This document shows positions 38,285-47,191 of a DNA stretch of 64,000 bases, piece after piece; the first letter of the stretch is position 1, and each line of letters opens with the position of its first letter. Source of the stretch: Betaproteobacteria bacterium (GTDB lineage Bacteria > Pseudomonadota > Gammaproteobacteria > Burkholderiales > Casimicrobiaceae); contig JADJWJ010000011.1 of the NCBI GenBank assembly GCA_016716425.1, positions 86,642 through 150,641 of the forward strand, read 5' to 3'. The notes under the pieces are model-generated. The model saw only the letters and a list, made by a program, of their open reading frames with translations. It was not told the DNA's origin and searched no databases. The translations under genes were made by a program, and so were the position numbers.

Positions 38285-39264
38285 GCGCGCGCGTCCCGCC
38301 GGGTTGGCTCGCGTTCGCGCTGGCCATGGGGATCGCCGCCGCGCCGGGCGCCACCACGGCGCCGGCGGCGCCCGCATCCGGCGCCGCGTCCGCGTTCCAG
38401 GCCCGGCTGGCCAGCAAGGCGCCGCTGCTCGGGCTCGCGCGCGCTGGTTCGCGCCTGGTTGCCGTCGGCGACTGGGGCACGATCGTGCTGTCCGACGACG
38501 AGGGCAGGACATGGCGGCAGGCAAAGTCCGTGGCGACGCGCGCGATGCTGACGTCCGTGGCGTTCGTCGACGCGCAGCGCGGCTTCGCCGTCGGCCACGG
38601 CGGGACCGTGCTGGCAACCGCCGACGGCGGCGAGACCTGGACGCGCCACCACGACGCGGGGCCGGACGTGACCCTGCTCACGGTCTGGTTCGCCGACGCC
38701 GACCATGGCATCGCGGCCGGCGCGTTCGGCTACGCGATCGCGACCCGCGACGGCGGCCGGACGTGGCAGGAATTCGCGCCGGGCCGCGGCGACGACGGCG
38801 ACCGCCACCTCAACGCGATCTTCGGTGCCGCCGGCGGCCCGGTGTTCATCGCCGCCGAGAGCGGAACGGTGTTCCGCTCGGTCGACGCCGCGGCCACGTG
38901 GACCACGCTCAAGGTGCCCTACGACGGCTCGCTCTGGGGTGGCCTCGTGCAGAAGGACGGCGGCGTGCTCGTCTGGGGCATGCGCGGACACGTGCTGCGC
39001 TCGTCCGACCTCGGCCGGAGCTGGACGGACGTGCCGACCGGGACCGACAAGTCGTGGTCGGGCGGCCTCGAGCTCGCGGACGGAACCATCGTGCTCGTGG
39101 GACTGGACGGCGCCGTCGCGACCAGCACCGACGGCGGGCGCACGTTCCGCACGACGATCCGCCCGGAACGCCGGAGCCTCGCCGCCGCGGTCGCCGGCGC
39201 GTCCGGCCAGCTCGTCGTCGCCGGACTCGCCGGCGTCGGCACCCATGCACTCGCCGCACCCTGA
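38281..39264 (+). CDS. YCF48-like/BNR-repeat secreted beta-propeller protein
   Basis: This protein has 327 residues. A hydrophobic N-terminal signal (WLAFALAMGIAAAPGATTA) precedes a run of about six BNR/YCF48 repeats with the signature S.D.G.TW: LSDDEGRTWRQ, TADGGETWTRH, TRDGGRTWQEF, SVDAAATWTTL, SSDLGRSWTDV and STDGGRTFRTT. The start is a GTG overlapping the previous stop. YCF48-like proteins often sit beside RND/DUF1302/DUF1329 genes, probably as periplasmic assembly partners. Its substrate or partner is unknown. Confidence 0.88.
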   Translation: MSARVPPGWLAFALAMGIAAAPGATTAPAAPASGAASAFQARLASKAPLLGLARAGSRLVAVGDWGTIVLSDDEGRTWRQAKSVATRAMLTSVAFVDAQRGFAVGHGGTVLATADGGETWTRHHDAGPDVTLLTVWFADADHGIAAGAFGYAIATRDGGRTWQEFAPGRGDDGDRHLNAIFGAAGGPVFIAAESGTVFRSVDAAATWTTLKVPYDGSLWGGLVQKDGGVLVWGMRGHVLRSSDLGRSWTDVPTGTDKSWSGGLELADGTIVLVGLDGAVATSTDGGRTFRTTIRPERRSLAAAVAGASGQLVVAGLAGVGTHALAAP

Positions 39265-39322
39265 CGGCCGAGCGTATCCGCGCCGCCCTCCCCCACCCCC
39301 ACCCACCCAGCGGAGACCCGCC

Positions 39323-40825
39323 ATGGACATGAACACCCGCCACCTGATCAGCGAAGCCGCCAACGCCTTCTTGGCCGCGCCGAAGCGGATGCTGATCGGC
39401 GCCGAATGGGTCGAGGCCGCCGACGGGGCGCTGCTCGACGTTCGCAATCCCGCGACCGGCGAGACCTTCGCGCGGGTGCCCGCCGGCAAGGCGGCCGACG
39501 TCGACCGCGCGGTGCGCGCGGCGCGCGCCGCCTTCGAGGGCGGCCCCTGGCCGGCGCTGTCGCCGGCGCAGCGCGAGCGGCTGCTGCTTGCGCTGGCCGA
39601 CCGGGTCGAGGCCAACGCGCAGGAACTCGCCGAGATCGAGTCGCTCGACAACGGCAAGTCGCTGGGGCTCGCGCGCCACGTCGACATGGCGATGGCCGTC
39701 GACTTCCTCCGGTACATGGCCGGGTGGGCGACCAAGATCGAAGGCGCGACGCACGACGTGTCGGTGCCATTCATGCCGCAGGCCCGCTTCTTCGCGTGGA
39801 CCCGGCGCGAGCCCGTCGGCGTCGTCGGCGCGATCATCCCGTGGAACTTCCCGCTGCTGATGGCGGCGTGGAAGATCGGCCCGGCGCTCGCCGCCGGCTG
39901 CACGGTCGTGCTCAAGCCCGCCGAGGAGACCCCGCTCACCGCCTTGCGCCTGGGCGAACTCATCCTGGAGGCAGGCATCCCGCCCGGTGTGGTCAACATC
40001 GTCACCGGACTCGGCGAAACGGCCGGTGCCGCCCTCGCCGGGCATCCGGGCGTCGCGAAGATCGCGTTCACCGGATCGACCGCCGTCGGCAAGCTCGTGC
40101 AGCGCGCCGCGATCGACAACATGACGCGCGTGTCGCTCGAGTTGGGCGGCAAGTCGCCGGTGATCGTGCTCGACGACGCGGACCCCGCGCAGGCGGCCGC
40201 CGGTGCGGCGCAGGCGATCTTCTTCAACCAGGGGCAGGTGTGTACGGCCGGCTCGCGCCTGTACGTGCAGCGCAAGCTCTTCGACCAGGTCGTCGGCGAG
40301 CTCGCCGGCATCGCAAGCCGGATGAAGCTCGGCCCCGGCCTCGACCCGGCAAGTGAGCTCGGTCCGCTCGTGTCGGAAGCGCAGCGCGACCGCGTGTGCG
40401 GCTACATCGACGGCGGCGTGGCCCAGGGCGCGCGCGTCGCCGCCGGCGGCGGCCGTGCCGGCGAGCCGGGCTACTTCGTGCAGCCGACGGTGCTCGTCGA
40501 CGTCCGGCAGGACATGCGCGTCGTGCAGGAGGAGATCTTCGGCCCGGTCGTCGTCGCGCTGCCCTACGACGACGTCGACGAGGCGGTCGCGCTCGCCAAC
40601 GACACGCCGTACGGGCTCGGGGCGTCGATCTGGTCGAACGACCTGGCGCGCGTCCACCGGATGATCCCGCGCATCAAGGCGGGCACCGTGTGGGTCAACT
40701 GCCACAGCATGCTCGACGCGAGCCTCCCGTTCGGCGGCTTCAAGCAGTCGGGCATCGGCCGCGAGATGGGACGCGCCGCACTCGACATGTTCACGGAAAC
40801 CAAGGCCGTGATGATGGCGGTGTGA
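39323..40825 (+). CDS. NAD-dependent aldehyde dehydrogenase, phenylacetaldehyde dehydrogenase-like
   Basis: This cytoplasmic enzyme of 500 residues oxidises an aldehyde to an acid with NAD(P)+. The usual motifs are present: VGAIIPWNFPLLM, the nucleotide motif FTGSTAVGKLV, the catalytic Glu in LELGGKSP, and the catalytic Cys in FNQGQVCTAG. The C-terminal block FGGFKQSGIGREMG is also there. GGAGA lies before the ATG. Its position 26 nt upstream of qhpA suggests it consumes the aldehyde made by the amine dehydrogenase, as phenylacetaldehyde dehydrogenase does in known amine-catabolic loci. The class is secure; the natural aldehyde is inferred. Confidence 0.93.
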   Translation: MDMNTRHLISEAANAFLAAPKRMLIGAEWVEAADGALLDVRNPATGETFARVPAGKAADVDRAVRAARAAFEGGPWPALSPAQRERLLLALADRVEANAQELAEIESLDNGKSLGLARHVDMAMAVDFLRYMAGWATKIEGATHDVSVPFMPQARFFAWTRREPVGVVGAIIPWNFPLLMAAWKIGPALAAGCTVVLKPAEETPLTALRLGELILEAGIPPGVVNIVTGLGETAGAALAGHPGVAKIAFTGSTAVGKLVQRAAIDNMTRVSLELGGKSPVIVLDDADPAQAAAGAAQAIFFNQGQVCTAGSRLYVQRKLFDQVVGELAGIASRMKLGPGLDPASELGPLVSEAQRDRVCGYIDGGVAQGARVAAGGGRAGEPGYFVQPTVLVDVRQDMRVVQEEIFGPVVVALPYDDVDEAVALANDTPYGLGASIWSNDLARVHRMIPRIKAGTVWVNCHSMLDASLPFGGFKQSGIGREMGRAALDMFTETKAVMMAV

Positions 40826-40850
40826 GCGCAACGCCGGCGGGAGACATGCG

Positions 40851-42410
40851 ATGCGACACGACGCGAAACTGACGCTCCTCGCGGCCATGGCGCTGGCCTG
40901 CACGACGGCCGGCGCCCAGGCCTTCGACCGGGACTCGCTCGTCCGGAGCAAGTGCGGGTCCTGCCACGCGCCGGCCGCCGACGGCCGGATCCCCCGCGTG
41001 GAGGACCTGCGGACCACGCCGGAGGAATGGGCCGTCGTCATCGACCGGATGCGCCGGCTGCACGGCATGAAGCTCGCCGACGGCGACATGGACCGGCTGC
41101 TCAAGGAGCTCGCCGCCACGCAGAGCCTCACGCCGGACGAGCAGGCGCAGGTGGCGTACCTGTCGCTGTGGCACAACGCGCAGAAGGTGGAACTGCCGGC
41201 CGGCAAGGAGGAGGAACGCGTCTACGCGACCTGCGTGCGCTGCCATACGGCCGGCAAGATCCACTCGTACCGGATGACGCCGGACGCCTGGGCGAAGCTG
41301 CGCGACTTCCACCTCTACATCTCGCCCACGATCGTGTTCACGATGCGCGAGATGCGCTGGATCCCGGAAGCCGACGCAGCGCTCGCGTACTTCGCGCGCA
41401 AGCTGCCGTACGGCGCCGCGTGGAAGGCCCCGGCAGCGCGGCTCGAAGGCGCGTGGGCGGTGTTCGGCTACGCGCCGGGCCGCGGCACATACCGCGGCGA
41501 GGCGCGGATCGCGCAGCGCGCGAACGCCGAGCTCGGCCTGTCCGGCAGCGTCGCGTTCGCCGACGGCACCAGCGAGACATTCGCCGGCGATGCGACGCTC
41601 TACGCCGGCTACGCGCTGCGGACGCGGACGCGCAACAACGGCTTCGTCGCGAACGGTGCCTTCATCGCCACCGACGACGAAATCCGCGGCGAGTGGCACC
41701 TGCCCCCGCCGGATTTCCGCACGTCGAGCTCGCACTGGATCCGCAGCGACGGGCCGCCGCGCGTTGCGCGCATCGTCCCCGGCTTCCTGTTGGCCGGCGA
41801 GAAGACGACGCTCACGCTCGAGGGGGTCAACCTGCCCGACGCGAAGGCGGCCGACGTCACGTTCGCCGGCGGACCCGTCAAGGTGCTGGCCGTCCGCCGC
41901 ACCGGACCCTCCGCCGTCGAGGTCACCGCGGTCAGCGGCGCCACGGCGCTGGCGACGGCGAAGGTCGCGGTGAAGGGCATCGACGCGGGTACGATCACGC
42001 TCGCGCCCGCGATCGACCGCATCGCGATCGTGCCGGAAGCAGGGCGCGCGCGGATGTCGGGCGGCACGCACTACCCTGCAGAGGGCGTCCAGTTCGAGGC
42101 CATCGCGTACGCGAAGGACGCCAGCGGCAAGGGAAGCGGCGTCGCGCTGGGTCCGGTGCCGGCGACGTTCCGCCTGGCCGAGCAGAAGACGCGCCCCGGC
42201 GACGACGACATGACGTGGCTCGGCACGATCCTGCCCAACGGCAACTACCTGCCGACCGTCGACTACGCACCGAATCCCAAGCGCACGTACCAGGGCGAGA
42301 ACAGCGGCCTCGTCAAGGTGCTGGCCCGCTATGTCCGGGGTGGGCGCACCCACGACGCGCAGGCCGAACTCGTCGTCACGGTGCCCGACTACATCGCGAG
42401 GATCCGGTGA
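40851..42410 (+). CDS. qhpA: Quinohemoprotein amine dehydrogenase alpha subunit (di-heme)
   Basis: QhpA carries electrons from the CTQ cofactor to soluble acceptors in the periplasm. The protein has 519 residues with a signal peptide (LTLLAAMALACTTAGAQA). Two c-type heme motifs are visible: CGSCH at residues 35-39 and CVRCH at residues 128-132. They are followed by the immunoglobulin-like domains of the family, ending in YIARIR. Neighbours qhpD, C and B in the same direction confirm the assignment. The stop overlaps the start of qhpD. The mature enzyme would need the cytochrome c maturation system encoded elsewhere. Confidence 0.95.
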   Translation: MRHDAKLTLLAAMALACTTAGAQAFDRDSLVRSKCGSCHAPAADGRIPRVEDLRTTPEEWAVVIDRMRRLHGMKLADGDMDRLLKELAATQSLTPDEQAQVAYLSLWHNAQKVELPAGKEEERVYATCVRCHTAGKIHSYRMTPDAWAKLRDFHLYISPTIVFTMREMRWIPEADAALAYFARKLPYGAAWKAPAARLEGAWAVFGYAPGRGTYRGEARIAQRANAELGLSGSVAFADGTSETFAGDATLYAGYALRTRTRNNGFVANGAFIATDDEIRGEWHLPPPDFRTSSSHWIRSDGPPRVARIVPGFLLAGEKTTLTLEGVNLPDAKAADVTFAGGPVKVLAVRRTGPSAVEVTAVSGATALATAKVAVKGIDAGTITLAPAIDRIAIVPEAGRARMSGGTHYPAEGVQFEAIAYAKDASGKGSGVALGPVPATFRLAEQKTRPGDDDMTWLGTILPNGNYLPTVDYAPNPKRTYQGENSGLVKVLARYVRGGRTHDAQAELVVTVPDYIARIR

Positions 42411-43819
42411 AGCCGATGTGGACGCTCGCGGATCACCGCGTTTTCGCCGGCGGCGCCGGGACGGAAGGCGCGCTGCTCTTCGGCGCCGAACAGGCGAGCC
42501 TGTACGCCATCGACGCAGCGACCGGCGACTTCCTCGACCGCTGGGGGCGGCACGGCGCGTTCGCGCTCGCCGAAGTTGCGCCGGCCGACCACGAGATTGC
42601 GGCCGCCCTCGCCGACGCGCAGGTGCTCGTGCCGTCGGCCCGAGCGCGCCGGGCGCCACGGCCGACCATCGACCCGGCCACCGTTCCGCTGGCGACGCTG
42701 GTCCTCGAGGCCGCTCAGGCCTGCAACCTGCGCTGCACGTACTGCTACGCCGGGGGCGGGACCTACGGCGGCGCGGCGCGCGTGATGTCGCCGGAGCTCG
42801 CCGCGCGCGCCGCGCGCTTCCTCGTCGAGAAGTCCGGGGATCTGCCGCGCGTCACGCTCGTTCTGTTCGGCGGCGAGCCGCTGCTCAATCTTCCGGCGCT
42901 CGCGGCCGCGGTCGCGGCGGGCGAGGCAGCGGCCGCGGAGCACGGCAAGACGCTCGTCGTGTCGCTGACGACCAACGGCACCCGCTTCACGCCGGCGGCG
43001 CTCGACTTCCTCGCCGCGCACCGGATCGGCGTGTCGGTCAGCATCGACGGCCCGCCGGACATGCACGATGCGAACCGGCCCTACGGCGGCCGCGCGGGCG
43101 GCGGCAGCTATGCCGACGTGGTCGCGGGCGTGGCGCGGCTGCGCGAGCGCACGGGCCGGGCGCCGGCCGCGCGCGTGACGCTCGCACCGGACCAGTGGGC
43201 GCGCATCCCCGAGGTGTTCGAGCACGTGCTGGGCAAGGGCTTCCTCGAGGTCGGGATCGCGCCGGCGACCCCGGTCGCACCGGCGCTCCTCCCGACGCCG
43301 GAACAGGATGCAGCGCTGCTCGCGGGATTCGCTCACGTCGCGCGGCGGTTCGTCGACGAGGCCCGGCGCGGACGCGTGCTGCCGTTCTCCAACCTGCTCG
43401 ACCTCCTCGCCAAGCTGCACGTCGGTCAGGTCCGGGGCGTCCCCTGCGGCGCCGGCCTGGGCTACGTCGCGATGGACGCGCAGGGCGCGCTCTTCCTGTG
43501 CCACCGGTTCGCGGGCGACGACGGGTTCCGGATCGGCGACCTTGCCACGGGCATCGACCACGCGAAAGCCCGGGCGTGCCTCGCCGCGCAGGCGGCCGGA
43601 CGGGCCGATGCGTGCGGCACGTGCTGGGCGCGCAGCCTCTGCGCCGGGGGCTGTCACCACGAAAACCACCTGCGCGAGTCGGTGCTGGGCCTGGCGCAGG
43701 GCACCTGCTGCGACTTCATCCAACGCTGGATCGAACTCGGCATCCGCACGTACGGTGAACTGCGCGCCGACCCCGGCCATCCGGTGCTTGCCTTCGTCGG
43801 CAGGCGCGCCGAAGGCTGA
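42407..43819 (+). CDS. qhpD: Radical SAM/SPASM maturase that cross-links QhpC
   Basis: QhpD forms the intrapeptide thioether bonds (Cys to Asp/Glu) in the QhpC subunit, in the cytoplasm. The protein has 470 residues. The radical SAM cluster is C106, C110 and C113 in ACNLRCTYCYAGG. A SPASM-type C-terminal region has many cysteines (GVPCGAGLGYV, LFLCHRF, DACGTCWARSLCAGGCHHEN and GTCCDF), suited to two auxiliary clusters. LFGGEPLLN and SIDGPPDMHD are typical of peptide-modifying enzymes. The GTG overlaps the qhpA stop (GTGA); an ATG nine bases later is an alternative. Confidence 0.95.
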   Translation: MKPMWTLADHRVFAGGAGTEGALLFGAEQASLYAIDAATGDFLDRWGRHGAFALAEVAPADHEIAAALADAQVLVPSARARRAPRPTIDPATVPLATLVLEAAQACNLRCTYCYAGGGTYGGAARVMSPELAARAARFLVEKSGDLPRVTLVLFGGEPLLNLPALAAAVAAGEAAAAEHGKTLVVSLTTNGTRFTPAALDFLAAHRIGVSVSIDGPPDMHDANRPYGGRAGGGSYADVVAGVARLRERTGRAPAARVTLAPDQWARIPEVFEHVLGKGFLEVGIAPATPVAPALLPTPEQDAALLAGFAHVARRFVDEARRGRVLPFSNLLDLLAKLHVGQVRGVPCGAGLGYVAMDAQGALFLCHRFAGDDGFRIGDLATGIDHAKARACLAAQAAGRADACGTCWARSLCAGGCHHENHLRESVLGLAQGTCCDFIQRWIELGIRTYGELRADPGHPVLAFVGRRAEG

Positions 43820-43840
43820 ACGTCCCCGAAAGGAATCGCG

Positions 43841-44164
43841 ATGAAGAAGAAGCGCATCGACGCCCTGAACGAGAAGGCGAAGGCGATCCAGCGTCTCGCC
43901 GACGGCGAGCAGCCGTCCGCCGCGGCGCTCGCCGAGCGGCGGATGCCGCAGGGCTGCACGACGATCTTCGACACCGGCTGGGAGACGAACCCGCGCCCGA
44001 CCTACCCGGTCGGCAACTGCCAGGCGTCGGCGCGCGACTTCCACGGCTGCGTCGGCGACTGCTGGTGGCCGGCGCAGATGCCCGACGGACTGACCAACCA
44101 TCGCGAGTTCGACGTGCAGTGCCCGAACGTCGCCCGCGACTGGCGCAATCTCAAGTACGACTAG
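43841..44164 (+). CDS. qhpC: Quinohemoprotein amine dehydrogenase gamma subunit precursor (CTQ-bearing)
   Basis: QhpC is the small catalytic subunit, made with an N-terminal leader that QhpE removes. The precursor has 107 residues, with a leader of roughly 32-37 (basic start MKKKRID, then AAALAERRMPQ). All residues for the known cross-links are present with the expected spacing: C39-E48, C60-D66 and C74-D82. C70 and W76 form the cysteine tryptophylquinone. The WWPAQMPD and DWRNL blocks are typical of the family. An extra cysteine, C94, has no partner in the proteins I remember. It lies between qhpD and qhpB. Confidence 0.96.
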   Translation: MKKKRIDALNEKAKAIQRLADGEQPSAAALAERRMPQGCTTIFDTGWETNPRPTYPVGNCQASARDFHGCVGDCWWPAQMPDGLTNHREFDVQCPNVARDWRNLKYD

Positions 44165-44174
44165 GAGGCTCCCG

Positions 44175-45185
44175 ATGCGCTGGGCCACTGTTCTCCTGCC
44201 GGCGCTCGCGGCCGCGGCGCTCGGCGCCGCGCCGCGCGCCGACGCCGGCGACCGCTACTACTACCTGGGCTACGGCGTGGTCCAGGTGATCGACGGCGCG
44301 ACGGACACGATCGTCGCCGACATTCCGGTCAAGGGCGCCGTGCGCAACGTCGATTTGAGCGCGGACCGGAAGTACCTGTACGTGACGTCCAACCGCCACC
44401 TCGTGCACAAGGTCGACCTCGCGCAGAACCGCGTCGTGGCGACCGCCGACGTCAAGGGCGACGGCTGGGACCGCGTGATGTACGGCTTCGTGCTCGCCCC
44501 GGACGGCAAGACCGCGTACGGCGCGTTCATGTCGCGGCGCGCCGAGAACGGCGAGGCGATCGTCGGCCGGCCCGTGGTGGCGCAGTTCGCCCTCGACACC
44601 GGCCGGATCGTCCGCAGCGTCGAGGTGCCGTGGGGTGTGGCGCACCTGGTCGGCGCCAGGGAGGGCCGGACGATCTACGCGTTCGGGCAGGATCTGTACA
44701 CGATCGACACGACCGGCCCCGACCTGCGGATCGTCGCGACGCAGCCGATCCTCGACAAGGGGATGAACATGCTGCCGTTCTGGGACTACACGTTCGACAA
44801 CGGCGGCGTGGCGAGCATGAACTACTACACGGCGACCGCGATGGGCGTGATGCTGGTCGACCAGAAGACCGGCGCCATCGAGGACCTGGTGCTGAAGGGC
44901 GATCCGGCGATGGCCTACTCGGTGGTCCTCGCACCCGACCGCAAGCGCGCCTGGGCGGTGATGGACGATCTCACCGAGATCGACCTCGCGCGGAAGACGT
45001 ACGTGCGGTCGGTGCCGGTGGCCGAGGGCACCTGCTACGGCGTCAACGTGTCGTCGGACGGACGCAAGGTCTACGTGGCCGGGGGCGGCTCCACGCTGAC
45101 CGTCTACGACGCGAAGACGCTGAAGCCGCTCAAGGTGCTGCAGATGGCCTCCGACGGCATGGACCTGCGCCGGATCTCGTTCTGA
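44175..45185 (+). CDS. qhpB: Quinohemoprotein amine dehydrogenase beta subunit (beta-propeller)
   Basis: QhpB is the periplasmic seven-bladed propeller that holds the alpha and gamma subunits. The protein has 336 residues with a signal peptide (VLLPALAAAALGAAPRADA). Repeated blades are visible (GVVQVIDGATDTIVADIPV, RKYLYVTSNRHLVHKVDL, GRKVYVAGGGSTLTVYDAKT). TAGGAGG precedes the ATG, 10 nt after the qhpC stop. The order A-D-C-B matches the usual qhp operon. A 78-nt gap then separates it from the unusual downstream pair. Confidence 0.95.
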   Translation: MRWATVLLPALAAAALGAAPRADAGDRYYYLGYGVVQVIDGATDTIVADIPVKGAVRNVDLSADRKYLYVTSNRHLVHKVDLAQNRVVATADVKGDGWDRVMYGFVLAPDGKTAYGAFMSRRAENGEAIVGRPVVAQFALDTGRIVRSVEVPWGVAHLVGAREGRTIYAFGQDLYTIDTTGPDLRIVATQPILDKGMNMLPFWDYTFDNGGVASMNYYTATAMGVMLVDQKTGAIEDLVLKGDPAMAYSVVLAPDRKRAWAVMDDLTEIDLARKTYVRSVPVAEGTCYGVNVSSDGRKVYVAGGGSTLTVYDAKTLKPLKVLQMASDGMDLRRISF

Positions 45186-45263
45186 CCGCGCCCGCCGCAT
45201 GAAGCCCCCGCGCCCGGCGCCGCTCGCCGCACCTGCCGGCCGTCGTCCCCGACGGAGGCCCGC

Positions 45264-46100
45264 ATGGAATACGGACTGCGCCTGACCGACCCGACGGTCA
45301 TACCGCCAGACCCGCGGGCGGCGTTCCCCGCGGCCTGGCGAACGCTGCTTCCCGCGGGGCGCGCCGTCGCGCTCTACTTCGGCACGGAGTTCTGCGAGGA
45401 CCGCCTGCCGGAGGCCGCCGAGGCCGGCGCGCTGTGCACGGCGGCGCGGGCGCACGGTCTGGAGCCCACGCTCGCCACGCCGCTGGTCTCGCCGGACGGC
45501 CTGCGTCGGATCGACCGGCTGCTCGCGGCGCTCGTCGCGCGCGACCAGCGGCCGGCCGTCGTCTTCAACGACTGGGGCGTGCTCGGGTTGCTGCGCGAGC
45601 GCTACGCACATCTGCCGCGAAGGGCCGGGCGGCTGGTCAACCGGTCGCTGCGCGACCCGCGCGGCTACCGCGATGCACCGGACGGCGGCGCGACGCACGA
45701 CGCGTCGCGCTACGCGCGCGTGCGCGCCCTGCTGCGCGACATGGGCGTCGCCGCGCTGGAGACGGACGCCGACCTCGAAGGCGGCTACCTCGGCGACGGC
45801 GGCGATGCGCAGCGGCCGCTTCGCCGCGCGCTGCACCTGCCGTACACGTACGCCGCTTCGGGCCGCGGCTGCCCGCTGAAGGCCGCGCTGTATCCCGACG
45901 GCGGCGGCTTCGCGAAGGCGTTCGCCGACCCCTGCCCGGCGCCGTGCCGCGGCAAGCCGCTTGCCGCGCGGCGCCCCGACACGGCGCTGCCGCACTGGCG
46001 CGCCGGCAACACGCTGTTCTACGAGTTGCCGCGCGGCGCGGCCGGCACGTGGCTCGACCGCGCGGACCGGATCGTCGTGCACGAGGCGCCGGCGCCGTGA
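45264..46100 (+). CDS. U32/UbiV-like protein of the qhp cluster
   Basis: This cytoplasmic protein has 278 residues and no signal peptide. The sequence looks like a divergent U32 protein: a TIM-barrel-like alternation (RAVALYFGTEFCED, RPAVVFNDWGVLGLLRERY, NRSLRDPRGY) and a late cysteine group. Cysteines lie at 44, 58, 203, 224 and 228. C44, then a late cysteine and a CxxxC pair, recalls the four Fe-S ligands I remember for UbiV (C39, C180, C193, C197). Its stop overlaps the next gene by GTGA, so the two are coupled and probably form a heterodimer. Canonical qhp clusters have no such gene. A role in CTQ biogenesis is inferred from context. Confidence 0.75.
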   Translation: MEYGLRLTDPTVIPPDPRAAFPAAWRTLLPAGRAVALYFGTEFCEDRLPEAAEAGALCTAARAHGLEPTLATPLVSPDGLRRIDRLLAALVARDQRPAVVFNDWGVLGLLRERYAHLPRRAGRLVNRSLRDPRGYRDAPDGGATHDASRYARVRALLRDMGVAALETDADLEGGYLGDGGDAQRPLRRALHLPYTYAASGRGCPLKAALYPDGGGFAKAFADPCPAPCRGKPLAARRPDTALPHWRAGNTLFYELPRGAAGTWLDRADRIVVHEAPAP

Positions 46101-47191
46101 AGATCCTCGCGCCGTTGCGCCATTCGGATGAAGTGGACGCGCTCGCCGCCGCGGGCGCCGGCGAATTCTATTGCGGCATCGCGCCACCCGGCTGGGAACA
46201 GGCGTTCGGCTCCGCGGCGGTGCACCGCCGCAGCGCCCGATCCGCGGGCGTGCCGGACCTCGCGGACCTCCGGCGCATCGTCGCGCGCGCGGGCGGGCGG
46301 CCGGTGTTCGCGGCCCTCAACGCGCCGTCGTATCCGGCCGGCGCGATTGCCCGGCTCGTCGAGTTCGGCCGCGCGCTCGTCGCCGACGAGGGCATCGCGG
46401 CGCTGATCGTCGCCGAGCTCGAGCTCGTTCTCGCGCTGCGCGAGGCAGGACTGGCCTCGCGCGTGCACGTTTCGAGCCTCGCGACCTGCCGCAACCCGGG
46501 TGCCGCGGCGTTCTTCCGCGACCTCGGCGTCGCCCGCGTGATCCTGCCGCGGCACGTGACGCTCGCCGAGATCGAGGCCACCGCCATCCCCGGCCTCGAG
46601 TGGGAAGTCTTCGCACTGAACGACGGCTGCACGTTCGAGGAAGGCACGTGCTCGACGACGCACGCGTTCCGTCCCTACTGCCTCGACGACCGCGTCGCCG
46701 AGGCGCCGAATCGCGTCGACGAGCGCTACGCGTTCTGGCGCTGGACCCTCGACAACTGCGGATCGCAGACGAGCCGCGGCTACACGCTCGGCCCCTGCGG
46801 CCTGTGCGCGCTGCCGCGGCTGGCTGCGCTCGGCGTGGCGAGCCTGAAGGTCGTCGGACGCGAAGCGCCGCTCACGCGCAAGGTCGCCTCGGTCCGGCTG
46901 GCGGCGGTCGCGGTCGCGGCCGCCGCACGCGGCGGCACGCGCGAGCACGTGCGCGACGCGGTGGTGGCCGAGCGCGGCGCGCCCGAGCTGTGCGCCGGCG
47001 CGCACCTGTGCTACTACCCCGACGTGTGGGCCGACGGCCTCCCCGCGCCGCGGGGCGCCCGCGCACCCGCCGCGGCGTCCGCGCCGCCGTGCCGGCCGGC
47101 GGCGACCGAGGCCGGCCACGGTGCAGGCGGGCCTTCGGCGCGACCCGTCGCGCTTTCCGCGAGCGCGCTGCGGCGCGGCCGCCCGTGCTGA
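46097..47191 (+). CDS. U32/UbiU-like protein of the qhp cluster
   Basis: This protein of 364 residues has the U32 family pattern: EFYCGIAPP near the start, VHVSSLATCRNPGAAAFFRDLG, RVILPRHVTLAEI, and ASLKVVGRE. The cysteines C178-x6-C185-x9-C195-x38-C234 come close to the UbiU pattern I recall (C169-x6-C176-x16-C193-x38-C232), so an iron-sulphur cluster is likely. C221 and C237 add to this. The C-terminus ends in a low-complexity Ala/Pro tail. U32 proteins of known function hydroxylate ubiquinone precursors, tRNA or rRNA without oxygen. It overlaps the UbiV-like gene upstream and qhpF downstream by seven bases. Confidence 0.82.
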   Translation: MKILAPLRHSDEVDALAAAGAGEFYCGIAPPGWEQAFGSAAVHRRSARSAGVPDLADLRRIVARAGGRPVFAALNAPSYPAGAIARLVEFGRALVADEGIAALIVAELELVLALREAGLASRVHVSSLATCRNPGAAAFFRDLGVARVILPRHVTLAEIEATAIPGLEWEVFALNDGCTFEEGTCSTTHAFRPYCLDDRVAEAPNRVDERYAFWRWTLDNCGSQTSRGYTLGPCGLCALPRLAALGVASLKVVGREAPLTRKVASVRLAAVAVAAAARGGTREHVRDAVVAERGAPELCAGAHLCYYPDVWADGLPAPRGARAPAAASAPPCRPAATEAGHGAGGPSARPVALSASALRRGRPC

